NCBI GenBank assembly: GCA_964516295.1
Contig: CAZEYT010000008.1
Location: 1-55,458 of the forward strand
Direction of reading: 5' to 3'
DNA length: 55,458 nucleotides
Origin: CAZEYT01 sp964516295
Lineage (GTDB): Bacteria; Verrucomicrobiota; Verrucomicrobiia; Chthoniobacterales; Terrimicrobiaceae
This document shows positions 25,524 through 34,013 of this stretch, one piece after another. Position numbers and translations under genes: made by a program. The notes under the pieces were generated by a model that did not search any database, had not been told where the DNA came from, and saw only the letters and a list, made by a program, of their open reading frames with translations. Every line of letters starts with the position of its first letter. Positions within the stretch are counted from its first letter, which is position 1.

Positions 25524-26493
25524 TTTCCCTTCCCCGCCCGGCAGCCGAAGCCACGACGAAGCCATCATCCTCCCCCGATTCGGCTTCCGCCACACTTCGG
25601 ACAATCAAATCCCGGGCCCTGGCCGCGGACTCGTACTGCGTCGGGGAACAACCGACAATTCGTCGGAACGTCCGATTGAACTGGGACAGGGACTGGAAGC
25701 CGCATGCAAACGCGATGTCGGTCACTGAGTGTCGGCGCTTTTTGAGACGTTCCATAACCTGCCCGACCCGGAACCTGGCGAGGTAATCCGAGATGGTCAG
25801 TCCGGTGGATTGGTGAAAAACCCGTGACAGGTGGGCCGGGCTCACCCCGCAGGCCCGCGCAATGTCCGGAAGACGGCAGGGCCCTCCAAGCCCATTCGCC
25901 CTCACGTAGCGCCGCACCCGATGCGCCACGGCCGGAAGAAGTTTTGTATCCGGAATAACCTGCCGCGCAGCGAGATGCCCGAAATGCTTCGCGCTGGCAG
26001 CAACAATGCGCATCATCGCATCGCTGGCGTCCTGCGACACGATTGGGCATTCCCCCAGCATCCGATCGAGCTGTTGCCGGGGGACTTTGATTCCCCACTG
26101 CGCAAACTTTTCCGCGATCCGCTGGACATCGGCTTGTTGCGCTCGACGGCGCTGGAATCCGCCGATCACCAGAAACCCCACCGTCTGTCCGTTGATTTGA
26201 ACCGGCACCGAAACTTCATGAAGCCCGGCCTCACAGGCACAACCGGCTCCGGCTTGCTTGTCGGCCACAAGCAGCTCCCGACGCGTGCGCTCGCAAACGG
26301 CCATTCCCTCGCGGCTCTGCTGAACCGCCCGACAAAGCCCTGTCCGCGAAAGCTCGCGGGAAACCGGACATCCAGACTGATCCAACAGCATCAGGTCCAG
26401 ACCCGTGAGGGTTCGGAAGTCCTCTACAAAAATCCGGAACTGCTCCAGTCCCTGAATCCGCTCCAAAAGTGCACGTCTGAGTATTTTGGGCAT
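25507..26493 (-). CDS. AraC-family regulator with PocR sensory domain
   Basis: 328 residues from ATG 26493. An open frame to 26577 exists, but this ATG has AGGA upstream. Residues ~10-170 resemble the PocR ligand-binding domain: LTGLDLMLLDQSGCPVSR, CRAVQQSREGMAVCERTRRE, CACEAGLHEVSVPVQINGQTVGFL, with several Cys that could bind metal or sense redox. The C-terminal ~100 residues hold two AraC helix-turn-helices (LPDIARACGVSPAHLSRVF; VTDIAFACGFQSLSQFNRTF). It is divergent from the DUF4914 gene, its most likely target. Confidence 0.88.
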   Translation of the reverse strand: MPKILRRALLERIQGLEQFRIFVEDFRTLTGLDLMLLDQSGCPVSRELSRTGLCRAVQQSREGMAVCERTRRELLVADKQAGAGCACEAGLHEVSVPVQINGQTVGFLVIGGFQRRRAQQADVQRIAEKFAQWGIKVPRQQLDRMLGECPIVSQDASDAMMRIVAASAKHFGHLAARQVIPDTKLLPAVAHRVRRYVRANGLGGPCRLPDIARACGVSPAHLSRVFHQSTGLTISDYLARFRVGQVMERLKKRRHSVTDIAFACGFQSLSQFNRTFRRIVGCSPTQYESAARARDLIVRSVAEAESGEDDGFVVASAAGRGREIKARR

Positions 26494-26647
26494 GAAAAAT
26501 CCTGGTCGGAAACCGCGCAAAAAATGACCGCAATAAATGCGCAAAGCAAGCAGCAGATGCGTGGCGCTCCCGACCAATTTCGCTTAGGTTCCACGGCGGG
26601 ATTCATACGTCCAAACTACAAACCGACTTTTTCTCCAACCAATCCAG
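26494..26647. promoter_or_regulatory. Divergent control region between AraC/PocR gene and DUF4914 gene
   Basis: 154 bp, lower in GC than the flanks. It contains the direct repeat GCGCAAA at 26515-26521 and 26539-26545, 24 bp apart start to start. Two direct half-sites about two helical turns apart are typical of AraC-family operators. No clear -35/-10 pair was resolved. Confidence 0.4.
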
Positions 26648-28573
26648 ATGACCACACCGAACCAAGCAAGCATGACCACCCAATCCACCGTCCAAGCCGG
26701 CTTCCGCCTTCCGCCCGAGATTCAGGAAATTTTCAACGCGGCTCCCTCGGTCCGGATCGCCACGTCGTCCGCCGAACTGGCCGATCTCGCCGTGCGGGAT
26801 GCCGTGGACGGCTGGCACGAGGTGGCTTACGATGTGCCCGGTAGGGGCCGCGTGGTCGAAGCGGTGGTTTGCCGTGCAAAAAATGGCATCTGCGCGAATT
26901 ACATGGAGCCCTACATGCGCCGCCGCGATCCGGACTGCATGGTCATCGGCGATTCCAGGCCAACCGACAAGCCGACGTATGAACAGCGATTTGGCGAATC
27001 CTTTCTCCCGATGCGGACCCGCACGATCGAGTGGTTGAAAACCCAACCTCTGGCAGCCTTTCCGTTCTATGCGGGCATGCCGGGCAAGGGCGTTCACGCC
27101 ATGGTCATCGCGCCGGACAACGCCGGTTTCTTCGCGCTCGGTCTCTCCCTCCTCCAAGGCATTCTCTCGCCAGGCGAAATTCCGGAGGACTTCTATCCCC
27201 GCGCGATCATTTATGTGGCTCCGCCTTTCCGCCACACGGATTTTGACGGCCGACAGGTCGTCGTTCACAACCGACTGGATTCCGGCCACGAGCTGTTCAG
27301 CTACAATCTCTATCCCGGTCCCAGCGCCAAAAAAGGCATTTACGGCGTGCTCCTCAATCTCGGGGAGGAGGAACACTGGCTCACCATGCACTGCTCCACG
27401 GTGCGGGTGGTCACTCCTTACGACAACCGGATCGTGATCTCCCACGAAGGGGCCAGCGGTGGCGGCAAGAGCGAGATGCTCGAAGAGCCGCACCGTTCAT
27501 CTGGAGGCTCCCTCCTCATCGGAAGGAACCTCCAAACCGGCGACAAGCGCATGCTGACCCTCCCGCAAACATGCGGCTTGGAGCCAGTCACAGACGATAT
27601 GGCGCTCTGCCACCCCTCGCTCGAAAAGGGACGGGGAAAACTCACCCTCATGGATGCCGAGGATGCCTGGTTCGTCCGGTGCAACCACCTCACCCACTAC
27701 GGGATCGATCCTCATTTGGAAAAACTGTCGATCCATCCGCCGGAGCCCCTGTTGTTTCTGAACCTCGAAGCCCATCCGGGAGCAACCTGCCTCCTTTGGG
27801 AACACACCATGGATGCGCCGGGACAACCCTGCCCGAATCCGCGGCTGATCATTCCGCGGCGTTCGATCCCGGGGGTCGTCAATGGCCCGGTCGATGTCGA
27901 TGTCCGGAGCTTTGGGGTGCGCACTCCGCCCTGTTCCGCTGAGCATCCGAGCTATGGAATCATCGGTCTGTTTCACCTTCTGCCGCCCGCGCTGGCCTGG
28001 CTGTGGCGCTTGGTCGCTCCTCGCGGCCATGCGAATCCCAGCATCGTGGACTCCGAGGGCATGTCCTCCGAGGGCGTCGGGTCCTACTGGCCCTTTGCCA
28101 CCGGGCGTCGGGTCGACCAAGCCAATCTCCAACTCAACCAGATTCTGGAAACGCCAAGCGTGCGCTACATCCTCGTCCCCAACCAGCACATCGGTGTCTG
28201 GGAGGTCGGGTTCATGCCGCAGTGGATCACCCGGGAATACCTCGCCCGTCGCGGAGGAGCACGCTTCCCGGCCAGCGCCATGTCTCCCTCGCGATGCCCG
28301 CTGTTGGGATACACGCCGTCCTCGATCATCGTTGAAGGCCGCACCATCGGAAAGTGGTTCTTCGAAGTCGACCGCCAATCCGAGGTCGGCGAAGCCGCTT
28401 ACGACGTCGGTGCCGGAATTCTCACCGACTTCTTCAAACAGGAAATCTCGCGGTTTCTGGTCCCGGATCTCCTGCCCACCGGCCGCGCCATCATCGAATG
28501 CTGCCTCAACGGAGGAAGTTTGGAAGACTACGTGCGACTCATCGATGCCCCATTCCTCGAGCGTGAGGATTGA
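26648..28573 (+). CDS. DUF4914 family protein with P-loop
   Basis: 641 residues from ATG 26648 (an in-frame ATG at 26672 would remove eight). Overall layout and length fit DUF4914, a family without assigned function. HEGASGGGKSEML (P-loop residues about 268-275) is a Walker A-type sequence like those of PEP carboxykinase and HPr kinase. RCNHLTHYGIDPHLEKL, PNPRLIIPRRSIPG and a C-terminal helical part follow. An ATP- or PPi-using phosphotransferase is a reasonable guess, not shown. The gene is divergent from a PocR-AraC regulator, and its 3' end overlaps a kinase-like gene. Confidence 0.7.
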   Translation: MTTPNQASMTTQSTVQAGFRLPPEIQEIFNAAPSVRIATSSAELADLAVRDAVDGWHEVAYDVPGRGRVVEAVVCRAKNGICANYMEPYMRRRDPDCMVIGDSRPTDKPTYEQRFGESFLPMRTRTIEWLKTQPLAAFPFYAGMPGKGVHAMVIAPDNAGFFALGLSLLQGILSPGEIPEDFYPRAIIYVAPPFRHTDFDGRQVVVHNRLDSGHELFSYNLYPGPSAKKGIYGVLLNLGEEEHWLTMHCSTVRVVTPYDNRIVISHEGASGGGKSEMLEEPHRSSGGSLLIGRNLQTGDKRMLTLPQTCGLEPVTDDMALCHPSLEKGRGKLTLMDAEDAWFVRCNHLTHYGIDPHLEKLSIHPPEPLLFLNLEAHPGATCLLWEHTMDAPGQPCPNPRLIIPRRSIPGVVNGPVDVDVRSFGVRTPPCSAEHPSYGIIGLFHLLPPALAWLWRLVAPRGHANPSIVDSEGMSSEGVGSYWPFATGRRVDQANLQLNQILETPSVRYILVPNQHIGVWEVGFMPQWITREYLARRGGARFPASAMSPSRCPLLGYTPSSIIVEGRTIGKWFFEVDRQSEVGEAAYDVGAGILTDFFKQEISRFLVPDLLPTGRAIIECCLNGGSLEDYVRLIDAPFLERED

Positions 28574-29462
28574 GACACTCGTGGAGCAGTTCGACTACAA
28601 ATTCCACAAGGCGATCCAACCCGTCTTCGATGCGGTGCCGGAAAACCACCGACACTGCCTCATGGGTGTGGACTACATCCACATCAAAGGCCTCCAAGGG
28701 GGTGATCTCTTCGTTACTCGGAGCGGATGGCGGTGTATCGAATCGATCCTCCCGGAGGCGTGGTTCGTCGGACAAAAGTTTGCCAAAGTCGGTCGCGCTC
28801 TCGCCGGAGCCACCGGTGCCGTTTATCGCGTCCCGGTCCCGCATCGCGCGCGTCGAAACGCTGCTCTCGTCGTCAAGTTCAGCCGGGCCGCTCAGGATGT
28901 CGGCATCGCCGTGGTCTCCGATGGACTCGAACTCGACCCCGTGGAGAAGGGCTGCCTCGAGGGAGCGGAGTTCCACTCTCCCTTCGCCGAATTCAGCGCA
29001 CTCCACCGGCTCCGGACATCGTCGGGTCAAACGCTTCGAACCACGCAGGCGCTGGCGATTTATTCTCCTCCGACGCTCCATCACGACTGGGAACTCGGCA
29101 GAAAATCCTTCCTGACCCAACGCATGGACCGCGAACTCGACCGCTCCCAATCGGACGTGCCGTCGGAGCGTAAGATCACCTACGACTGGCAGCGAATTTA
29201 TATTTTGCTCTACCGGTGGATGAACGGCGTCGATGCCGAGCAGGCGGCCCTTCTGGGGTTGATTTCCTCTGATTCAATGAAAGCGCTGGCCCAGACCGCA
29301 CGGGCGGCGCTTCGGGAGGACGGCTGGGTGGTCTGCGATCACAAGCCACGCCACGTCATCGTTCGGCCGCGTCCCGATGGCGGCGTGCTCCGGCGAAATG
29401 GCAAGATCGCCTGGGGCCTTATCGATTACGAGTTGTTGGTACCAGTGGGGACGAGATCATGA
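28545..29462 (+). CDS. Divergent protein-kinase-like protein
   Basis: 305 residues from ATG 28545 (GTG 28563 is an alternative); either start overlaps the DUF4914 stop. Kinase-like marks appear in the right order. They are a Gly-rich loop (AGATGAVYRVPV), an AxK-type Lys (ALVVKFSR, Lys about 111), a Glu-bearing helix (SPFAEFSALHRL), a catalytic-loop-like CDHKPRHVIV (Asp about 265) and IDYE in place of DFG (Asp about 294). The C-lobe is compact, as in RIO or aminoglycoside kinases. Spacing from loop to C-terminal motif is unusual. Overlap with the DUF4914 gene suggests they function together. Substrate unknown. Confidence 0.55.
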   Translation: MPHSSSVRIETLVEQFDYKFHKAIQPVFDAVPENHRHCLMGVDYIHIKGLQGGDLFVTRSGWRCIESILPEAWFVGQKFAKVGRALAGATGAVYRVPVPHRARRNAALVVKFSRAAQDVGIAVVSDGLELDPVEKGCLEGAEFHSPFAEFSALHRLRTSSGQTLRTTQALAIYSPPTLHHDWELGRKSFLTQRMDRELDRSQSDVPSERKITYDWQRIYILLYRWMNGVDAEQAALLGLISSDSMKALAQTARAALREDGWVVCDHKPRHVIVRPRPDGGVLRRNGKIAWGLIDYELLVPVGTRS

Positions 29463-29607
29463 GGAGACCCCCGTTCCTTCACCTCCGGCGTATGATGACT
29501 TCCCATTTTCTTGACCAAGCCCAAGTTCCCTTCGGTTTTTACCCCGCCGTCCGCTCGAAAAAGCTTCCCTCCGAGGCAACCAGCAGACCAATTCTATTCC
29601 ATCAAAA

Positions 29608-31059
29608 ATGAAGCCCATTGTTTTCAACAACACCGTCCTCCGCGACGGACACCAATCGCTCGCTGCAACTCGCATGACCACCGCCCAAATGCTCCCGGCC
29701 GCGCCGATTCTCGACGCATGCGGCTTCGGCGGGCTGGAAACATGGGGCGGAGCAACCATCGATTCCTGCCTCCGCTTCCTGAACGAAAATCCCTTCGATC
29801 GGCTTCGCGCCCTGAAGAGGGCCGCCCCAAACACGCCGCACATCATGCTGCTGCGGGGACAGAATATCGTTCAATACACCGCGTTTCCCGACGACGTGGT
29901 GCGTGCCTTTGTGCGTTCGACGGTGGATGCCGGGTGCGATGTCCTCCGGATTTTTGATGCTCTGAATGATGTCCGCAACCTCGCCACGGCCATTGATGAG
30001 ACCCGCGCCGCCGGTGGTCATGCCCGCGGGGAAATCTGCTACACCACGAGCCCCGTGCACACCGTGGAAAGCTTCATTTCTCTCGGCAAACAACTCGCGG
30101 ACCTCGGCTGCCACTCCATCGGGATCAAAGACATGGCGGGAATTCTTCCGCCGGCGGTCTGTTTCGAACTCGTCTCGGGACTCAAAAAAACGCTCAGCCT
30201 CCCAGTCACCGTCCACAGCCACGACACCGCCGGACTCGCTGCGACCACCTACTACGCCGCGGTCGAAGCCGGTGCGGATGCCATCGAGACATCGATCTCT
30301 CCCTTCGCCAACGGCACCTCCCAGCCGGATACCGTTCGGATGGTTGCACTTCTCGAAAACCACGCGCGGCGCGTCAGCTACGATACGCGTCTTCTTGCGA
30401 AGTTGCGGGACCACTTTTCGACCGTCTACGAGGAACTCTCCGCCTTCACAAACCATGCCAACGAAGTCGTGGACAGCGATACGCTCTGCTATCAGGTCCC
30501 GGGCGGCATGCTCAGCAACTTCCGGAATCAGCTCAAAGACCAGAAGATGCTCGACCGCTTCGAAGAGGTCATGCTGGAGATTCCCTACGTCCGCCAGTGC
30601 CTCGGCTGGATCCCGCTCGTCACTCCCACCTCGCAGATCGTCGGCACGCAGGCCATGCTGAATGTGAAGTTCGGCCGCTGGAAAACCTTCGCCCCGGCCG
30701 CCATCGATATCGCGCTTGGAAAGTATGGACGCACTCCGGGGAACATCGATCCGGATGTACTCAAAATCGCCAAAGAGAAATCCGGGCAGGAAGCCTTTGA
30801 AGGCCGGCTCGCCGACCAACTCTCGCCCCGCATGCCGGAGCTCCGAGAGGCCCTCGCGAAGAAAAACCTGCCCGTTACCGATGAAATGGCCGTTCTCTAC
30901 GCCATGTTCCCCGTGGAAGTTGAAAAACTCCACCAACCGCGGAAAGAAGAGCCCCCGGTCGCACCGGTCGCCGCTCCCGAGCCTTCGGATCGCTCCAAAC
31001 GGTTTCGTCTCACCATCGGCGGTCGTGTGGCCGAGGCCCTCGTCGAGGAACTTTCATGA
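29608..31059 (+). CDS. Oxaloacetate decarboxylase / pyruvate carboxylase-type carboxyltransferase subunit, no biotin domain
   Basis: 483 residues from ATG 29608. The HMGL-like TIM barrel has the metal and substrate motifs NNTVLRDGHQSL, GGLETWGGATIDSCLRFL, the lysine-containing GIKDMAGIL and TVHSHDTAG. The conserved PYC/OADA domain follows (YQVPGGMLSNFRNQL; LGWIPLVTPTSQIVGTQA). After a Pro/Ala-rich linker the protein ends at FRLTIGGRVAEALVEELS, where a biotinyl domain would usually begin. No AMKM biotin site is present, so the carrier must be separate. It transfers CO2 between biotin and pyruvate/oxaloacetate or a related acid. Stop overlaps the next gene (ATGA). Confidence 0.88.
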   Translation: MKPIVFNNTVLRDGHQSLAATRMTTAQMLPAAPILDACGFGGLETWGGATIDSCLRFLNENPFDRLRALKRAAPNTPHIMLLRGQNIVQYTAFPDDVVRAFVRSTVDAGCDVLRIFDALNDVRNLATAIDETRAAGGHARGEICYTTSPVHTVESFISLGKQLADLGCHSIGIKDMAGILPPAVCFELVSGLKKTLSLPVTVHSHDTAGLAATTYYAAVEAGADAIETSISPFANGTSQPDTVRMVALLENHARRVSYDTRLLAKLRDHFSTVYEELSAFTNHANEVVDSDTLCYQVPGGMLSNFRNQLKDQKMLDRFEEVMLEIPYVRQCLGWIPLVTPTSQIVGTQAMLNVKFGRWKTFAPAAIDIALGKYGRTPGNIDPDVLKIAKEKSGQEAFEGRLADQLSPRMPELREALAKKNLPVTDEMAVLYAMFPVEVEKLHQPRKEEPPVAPVAAPEPSDRSKRFRLTIGGRVAEALVEELS

Positions 31060-31310
31060 GCGCTGATCCGAACGCCCAACTCGCCGCCCTCGAATCCCGC
31101 GTTGCCGCCCTCGAACACCAGCTCCGCGATCTCATCGCCCAGGGCGCCGTGGCCGATGACATTCCGTGGATGCCGATTGCAGCCGCCATCGCCGCCGTCT
31201 TCCCGGATTCGCGTATTGTTGGCATCGAGCAAATCCAGCCGCGCGAACCGCGCAATCGGTGGGGACTCATCGGCCGGATGATTCTCATCCAATCCCACGG
31301 CGTGCGCTGA
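31056..31310 (+). CDS. Small coupled protein of unknown function
   Basis: 84 residues from ATG 31056, overlapping the carboxyltransferase stop (ATGA). An N-terminal coiled-coil (AQLAALESRVAALEHQL) is followed by a short helix (IPWMPIAAAIAAVFPDS) and a basic C-terminus (NRWGLIGRMILIQSHG). Tight coupling suggests an accessory subunit of the decarboxylase/carboxylase complex, by analogy with the small subunits that accompany OAD and methylmalonyl-CoA decarboxylase. The sequence itself does not prove this. Confidence 0.6.
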   Translation: MSADPNAQLAALESRVAALEHQLRDLIAQGAVADDIPWMPIAAAIAAVFPDSRIVGIEQIQPREPRNRWGLIGRMILIQSHGVR

Positions 31311-31320
31311 AGCACCCCCC

Positions 31321-31333
31321 GTAGCGGAGCTAC
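31321..31333. terminator. Short hairpin between convergent genes
   Basis: GTAGC GGA GCTAC lies in the 19 bp between the rightward small gene and the leftward cyclase, overlapping the cyclase stop. Short stem and no T-run, so only weak evidence for termination. Confidence 0.3.
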
Positions 31334-32631
31334 ACGAGCTTGAAAAGCCGGGTCGCAGCGGCTTGGCCTTTCAACTCGACCGGGCCAAGATCATCGCCCA
31401 CCTGAAGATCCGGCCCGAGCTGCCGCCACACGGCTTCGGAGACCAACAGCTCGCAATGGAACATCTTTGTCGCCTGCTCGATGCGGGCGGCGAGGTTGAC
31501 GGTGTCGCCGATCACCGTGTATTCCTTGCGCTCCTCGGACCCGACATTGCCCGTCACCGCCGGGCCGAAATGAAGTCCGATCCCGAGTCGCGTCCCGGCA
31601 ATATCACCACACTCCGACAACCGGCGCGCCTCCGCCAAGAGCGCGTGACCGCATCGCACCGCATTCCGGCAGGCGGACGGATCATCCACCGGCGCTCCAA
31701 ACACGGCCATAAAGCCATCACCCAAAAACTTGTTCACGATCCCCCCGTGCTCGCTCACCCCGCGGATCAGCCCGCTGAAAAGCAGATTGAGAAAATCCAT
31801 CACCTCCGTCGCCGATTTTTTTCCAGCAAAGACACTGAAATCCCGGATATCCAAAAACATCACACAGACATCCCGCTCCTCGCCGCTCAAACGCGATGGT
31901 TGGTTGAGCAAGGTCTCGGCGACCTGCGGTGAAACATGCTGTCCAAATACCGCTACCGCGCGGTCATGCTGATCCTCCGATTCCAAAGTCGCTGTCAGCT
32001 GCCGTCGAAGACTCAGGCCCACAAATCCGGCAGAGATCCCGCCAATGAGCAAAAGAAGCGCCCGGAAGCGAAACTGATGCTGGGACGTCAGCATCGGAAA
32101 ATCGGGCACGTGAACCGCATAAACACCCGTGAATTGGCACACGGCCAGATAGCCCGCCGCCGCGACAAACCCGGCCCACGCACTGAGGCGAAAATCGAGA
32201 TTCAGAGCCGACAACGCGAGTATTGGGAAAAACAGAAACGGGATCGTCCCCACCACGCTTTGAAGAGCTCCGAAATATTCGGCGGACAGGAATAGCAAAA
32301 TCCCGACCCACGTGACTTCCAGCGTGGCATTCAGCAACCGCAACGCGAAACCCGGACTCTGCCCCCGGGCAGCAAGACGTTTCAGCCAGAAGCGAACGCC
32401 CCACTCGTAAACAACCATCAGAAAAACAATCCCCGCCACCAATGGTGCCCCGGCCTGCAGGCGGTCCCTCACCTCCGGAGCCACCGCGGACCCGAACACG
32501 CCCGGCAGGAAAATGAATCCCAGCAGAAGAACGAGAAAGATCCCAAGAACCCAAAGGAAGATCGAGACCCGCCGGATTTCGTTCCGAACAATCCCGGCTT
32601 CCAGCGCGGCGGCGAGGCGGGGCGTGGTCAC
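31330..32631 (-). CDS. Membrane-bound class III adenylate cyclase
   Basis: 433 residues from GTG 32631, which overlaps the purB stop (GTGA). Residues ~15-220 hold about six membrane helices (VSIFLWVLGIFLVLLLGFIF; LLLIGGISAGFVGLSL). The cytoplasmic catalytic domain (~255-433) has both metal Asp (CVMFLDIRDFS; LGDGFMAVFG), the substrate Lys in NKFLGD, Asp in EYTVIGDTVNLAARIE and the transition-state Asn/Arg. This set is that expected for cAMP synthesis. Coupling to purB (which makes AMP) is curious, as both relate to adenine nucleotides. Confidence 0.9.
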   Translation of the reverse strand: MTTPRLAAALEAGIVRNEIRRVSIFLWVLGIFLVLLLGFIFLPGVFGSAVAPEVRDRLQAGAPLVAGIVFLMVVYEWGVRFWLKRLAARGQSPGFALRLLNATLEVTWVGILLFLSAEYFGALQSVVGTIPFLFFPILALSALNLDFRLSAWAGFVAAAGYLAVCQFTGVYAVHVPDFPMLTSQHQFRFRALLLLIGGISAGFVGLSLRRQLTATLESEDQHDRAVAVFGQHVSPQVAETLLNQPSRLSGEERDVCVMFLDIRDFSVFAGKKSATEVMDFLNLLFSGLIRGVSEHGGIVNKFLGDGFMAVFGAPVDDPSACRNAVRCGHALLAEARRLSECGDIAGTRLGIGLHFGPAVTGNVGSEERKEYTVIGDTVNLAARIEQATKMFHCELLVSEAVWRQLGPDLQVGDDLGPVELKGQAAATRLFKLV

Positions 32632-33938
32632 TCGGGAATTCCCACCGCGCGGAACTTCGCGTCCACATGACGGAAATGCCGCTCCGGCGCACAGGCGTTT
32701 TCGATCTCGGCCGCCGAGAGATGCTCGGAGACCGTGGGCTCCTCGCTGAGGTTGCGGGCAAGACCGCCACCATCCTTCCACGTTTTCATGGCCGCCCGTT
32801 GAACCGCTTCATAGGCGGCCTTTCGTTCCAGGCCTTTTTCCGTGAGCATCAAAAGCGCCGCCTGGCTCGCATAGAGCCCGCCGGTGATTTCCATGTTCCG
32901 CTTCATATTCTCCGGATACACAAGGAGACGCGAGACCAGCTTCGTCAGCGTGACGAGCATGTAGTCGACCAACGTGCAACTGTCGGGCAGAATGATCCGC
33001 TCGACGGAGCTGTGGCTGATGTCCCGCTCGTGCCACAGGGCGACATTCTCGAGGGCCGCCATGGCATTCCCCCGGATCACGCGCGCCAACCCGCTCAGGC
33101 GCTCGCCGGTGATCGGATTGCGCTTGTGGGGCATGGCCGAGCTGCCCTTTTGCCCTTCGCTGAAATACTCCTCGACCTCGAGGACTTCCGTCCGCTGCAA
33201 ATGGCGGAACTCGGTCGCCCACCGGTCGATGCTGGAAGCAATCAGCGCGAGAGTGGTCATGAACTCCGCATGGCGGTCGCGCTGAACAATCTGGGTCGAG
33301 AGTTTGTCGGGAAGAAGCCCGAGCTTCTCGCAAACATACTCCTCGACGCGCGGATCGAGATGCGCATGCGTGCCGACCGCTCCGCTGATCTTTCCGACGC
33401 GGACGCGCTCGCGGGTCTGCTCCAACCGTTCGAGCGCGCGGGAAAACTCGTCATACATGAGCGCGAGCTTGAGGCCGAACGTGATCGGCTCCGCATGAAT
33501 GCCATGGCTGCGGCCGATCATCGGTGTGAATTTGTGTTCCTTCGCCCGCACGGCCACCGCCTCGCGCAGCGCCCGCAGGTCGGCCGCAAGAAGATCGCAG
33601 GATTGCATCATTTGCACCGCCAGCGTCGTGTCGAGAAGGTCGGAGGATGTCAGGCCTTGGTGAATCCAACGGGCCGCCGGCCCGACGTAGGAGGCGACAT
33701 TTTCCAGAAAGGCGATGACGTCGTGGTTGGTCCGCTTCTCGATTTCCTGAACGGCCGCGATATCAAACGCGGCTTTTTCGCGGATTTCCTTCACATCCGA
33801 GGCCGGGACTTCTCCCAGTTCCGACATGGCCTCGCAGGCGAGGATTTCGATCTCGAGCCAGATCTCGAGTTTGCGTTGCTCGGTCCAGACGGACCGCATT
33901 CCTAGCAGACTGTAGCGTTCTATCATTGTCTCCCGCAT
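32628..33938 (-). CDS. purB: Adenylosuccinate lyase
   Basis: 436 residues from ATG 33938. ATG 33926 is nearly as good, with GGGAG just upstream, and would give 432 residues. Fumarase/aspartase fold with the signature GSSAMPHKRNP, the catalytic His/Thr region TSSDLLDTTLA and IGRSHGIHAEP. It acts twice in purine synthesis, on SAICAR and adenylosuccinate. The downstream cyclase start overlaps its stop. It lies 18 kb from purF-purM. Confidence 0.96.
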   Translation of the reverse strand: MRETMIERYSLLGMRSVWTEQRKLEIWLEIEILACEAMSELGEVPASDVKEIREKAAFDIAAVQEIEKRTNHDVIAFLENVASYVGPAARWIHQGLTSSDLLDTTLAVQMMQSCDLLAADLRALREAVAVRAKEHKFTPMIGRSHGIHAEPITFGLKLALMYDEFSRALERLEQTRERVRVGKISGAVGTHAHLDPRVEEYVCEKLGLLPDKLSTQIVQRDRHAEFMTTLALIASSIDRWATEFRHLQRTEVLEVEEYFSEGQKGSSAMPHKRNPITGERLSGLARVIRGNAMAALENVALWHERDISHSSVERIILPDSCTLVDYMLVTLTKLVSRLLVYPENMKRNMEITGGLYASQAALLMLTEKGLERKAAYEAVQRAAMKTWKDGGGLARNLSEEPTVSEHLSAAEIENACAPERHFRHVDAKFRAVGIPE

Positions 33939-34013
33939 CTAATCACATCCCGCTCGCAAAGCGGAAAACTTTTCTCTCCTCCATTTTGGCGGAAATTGCA
34001 GAGCGACGGGGAA

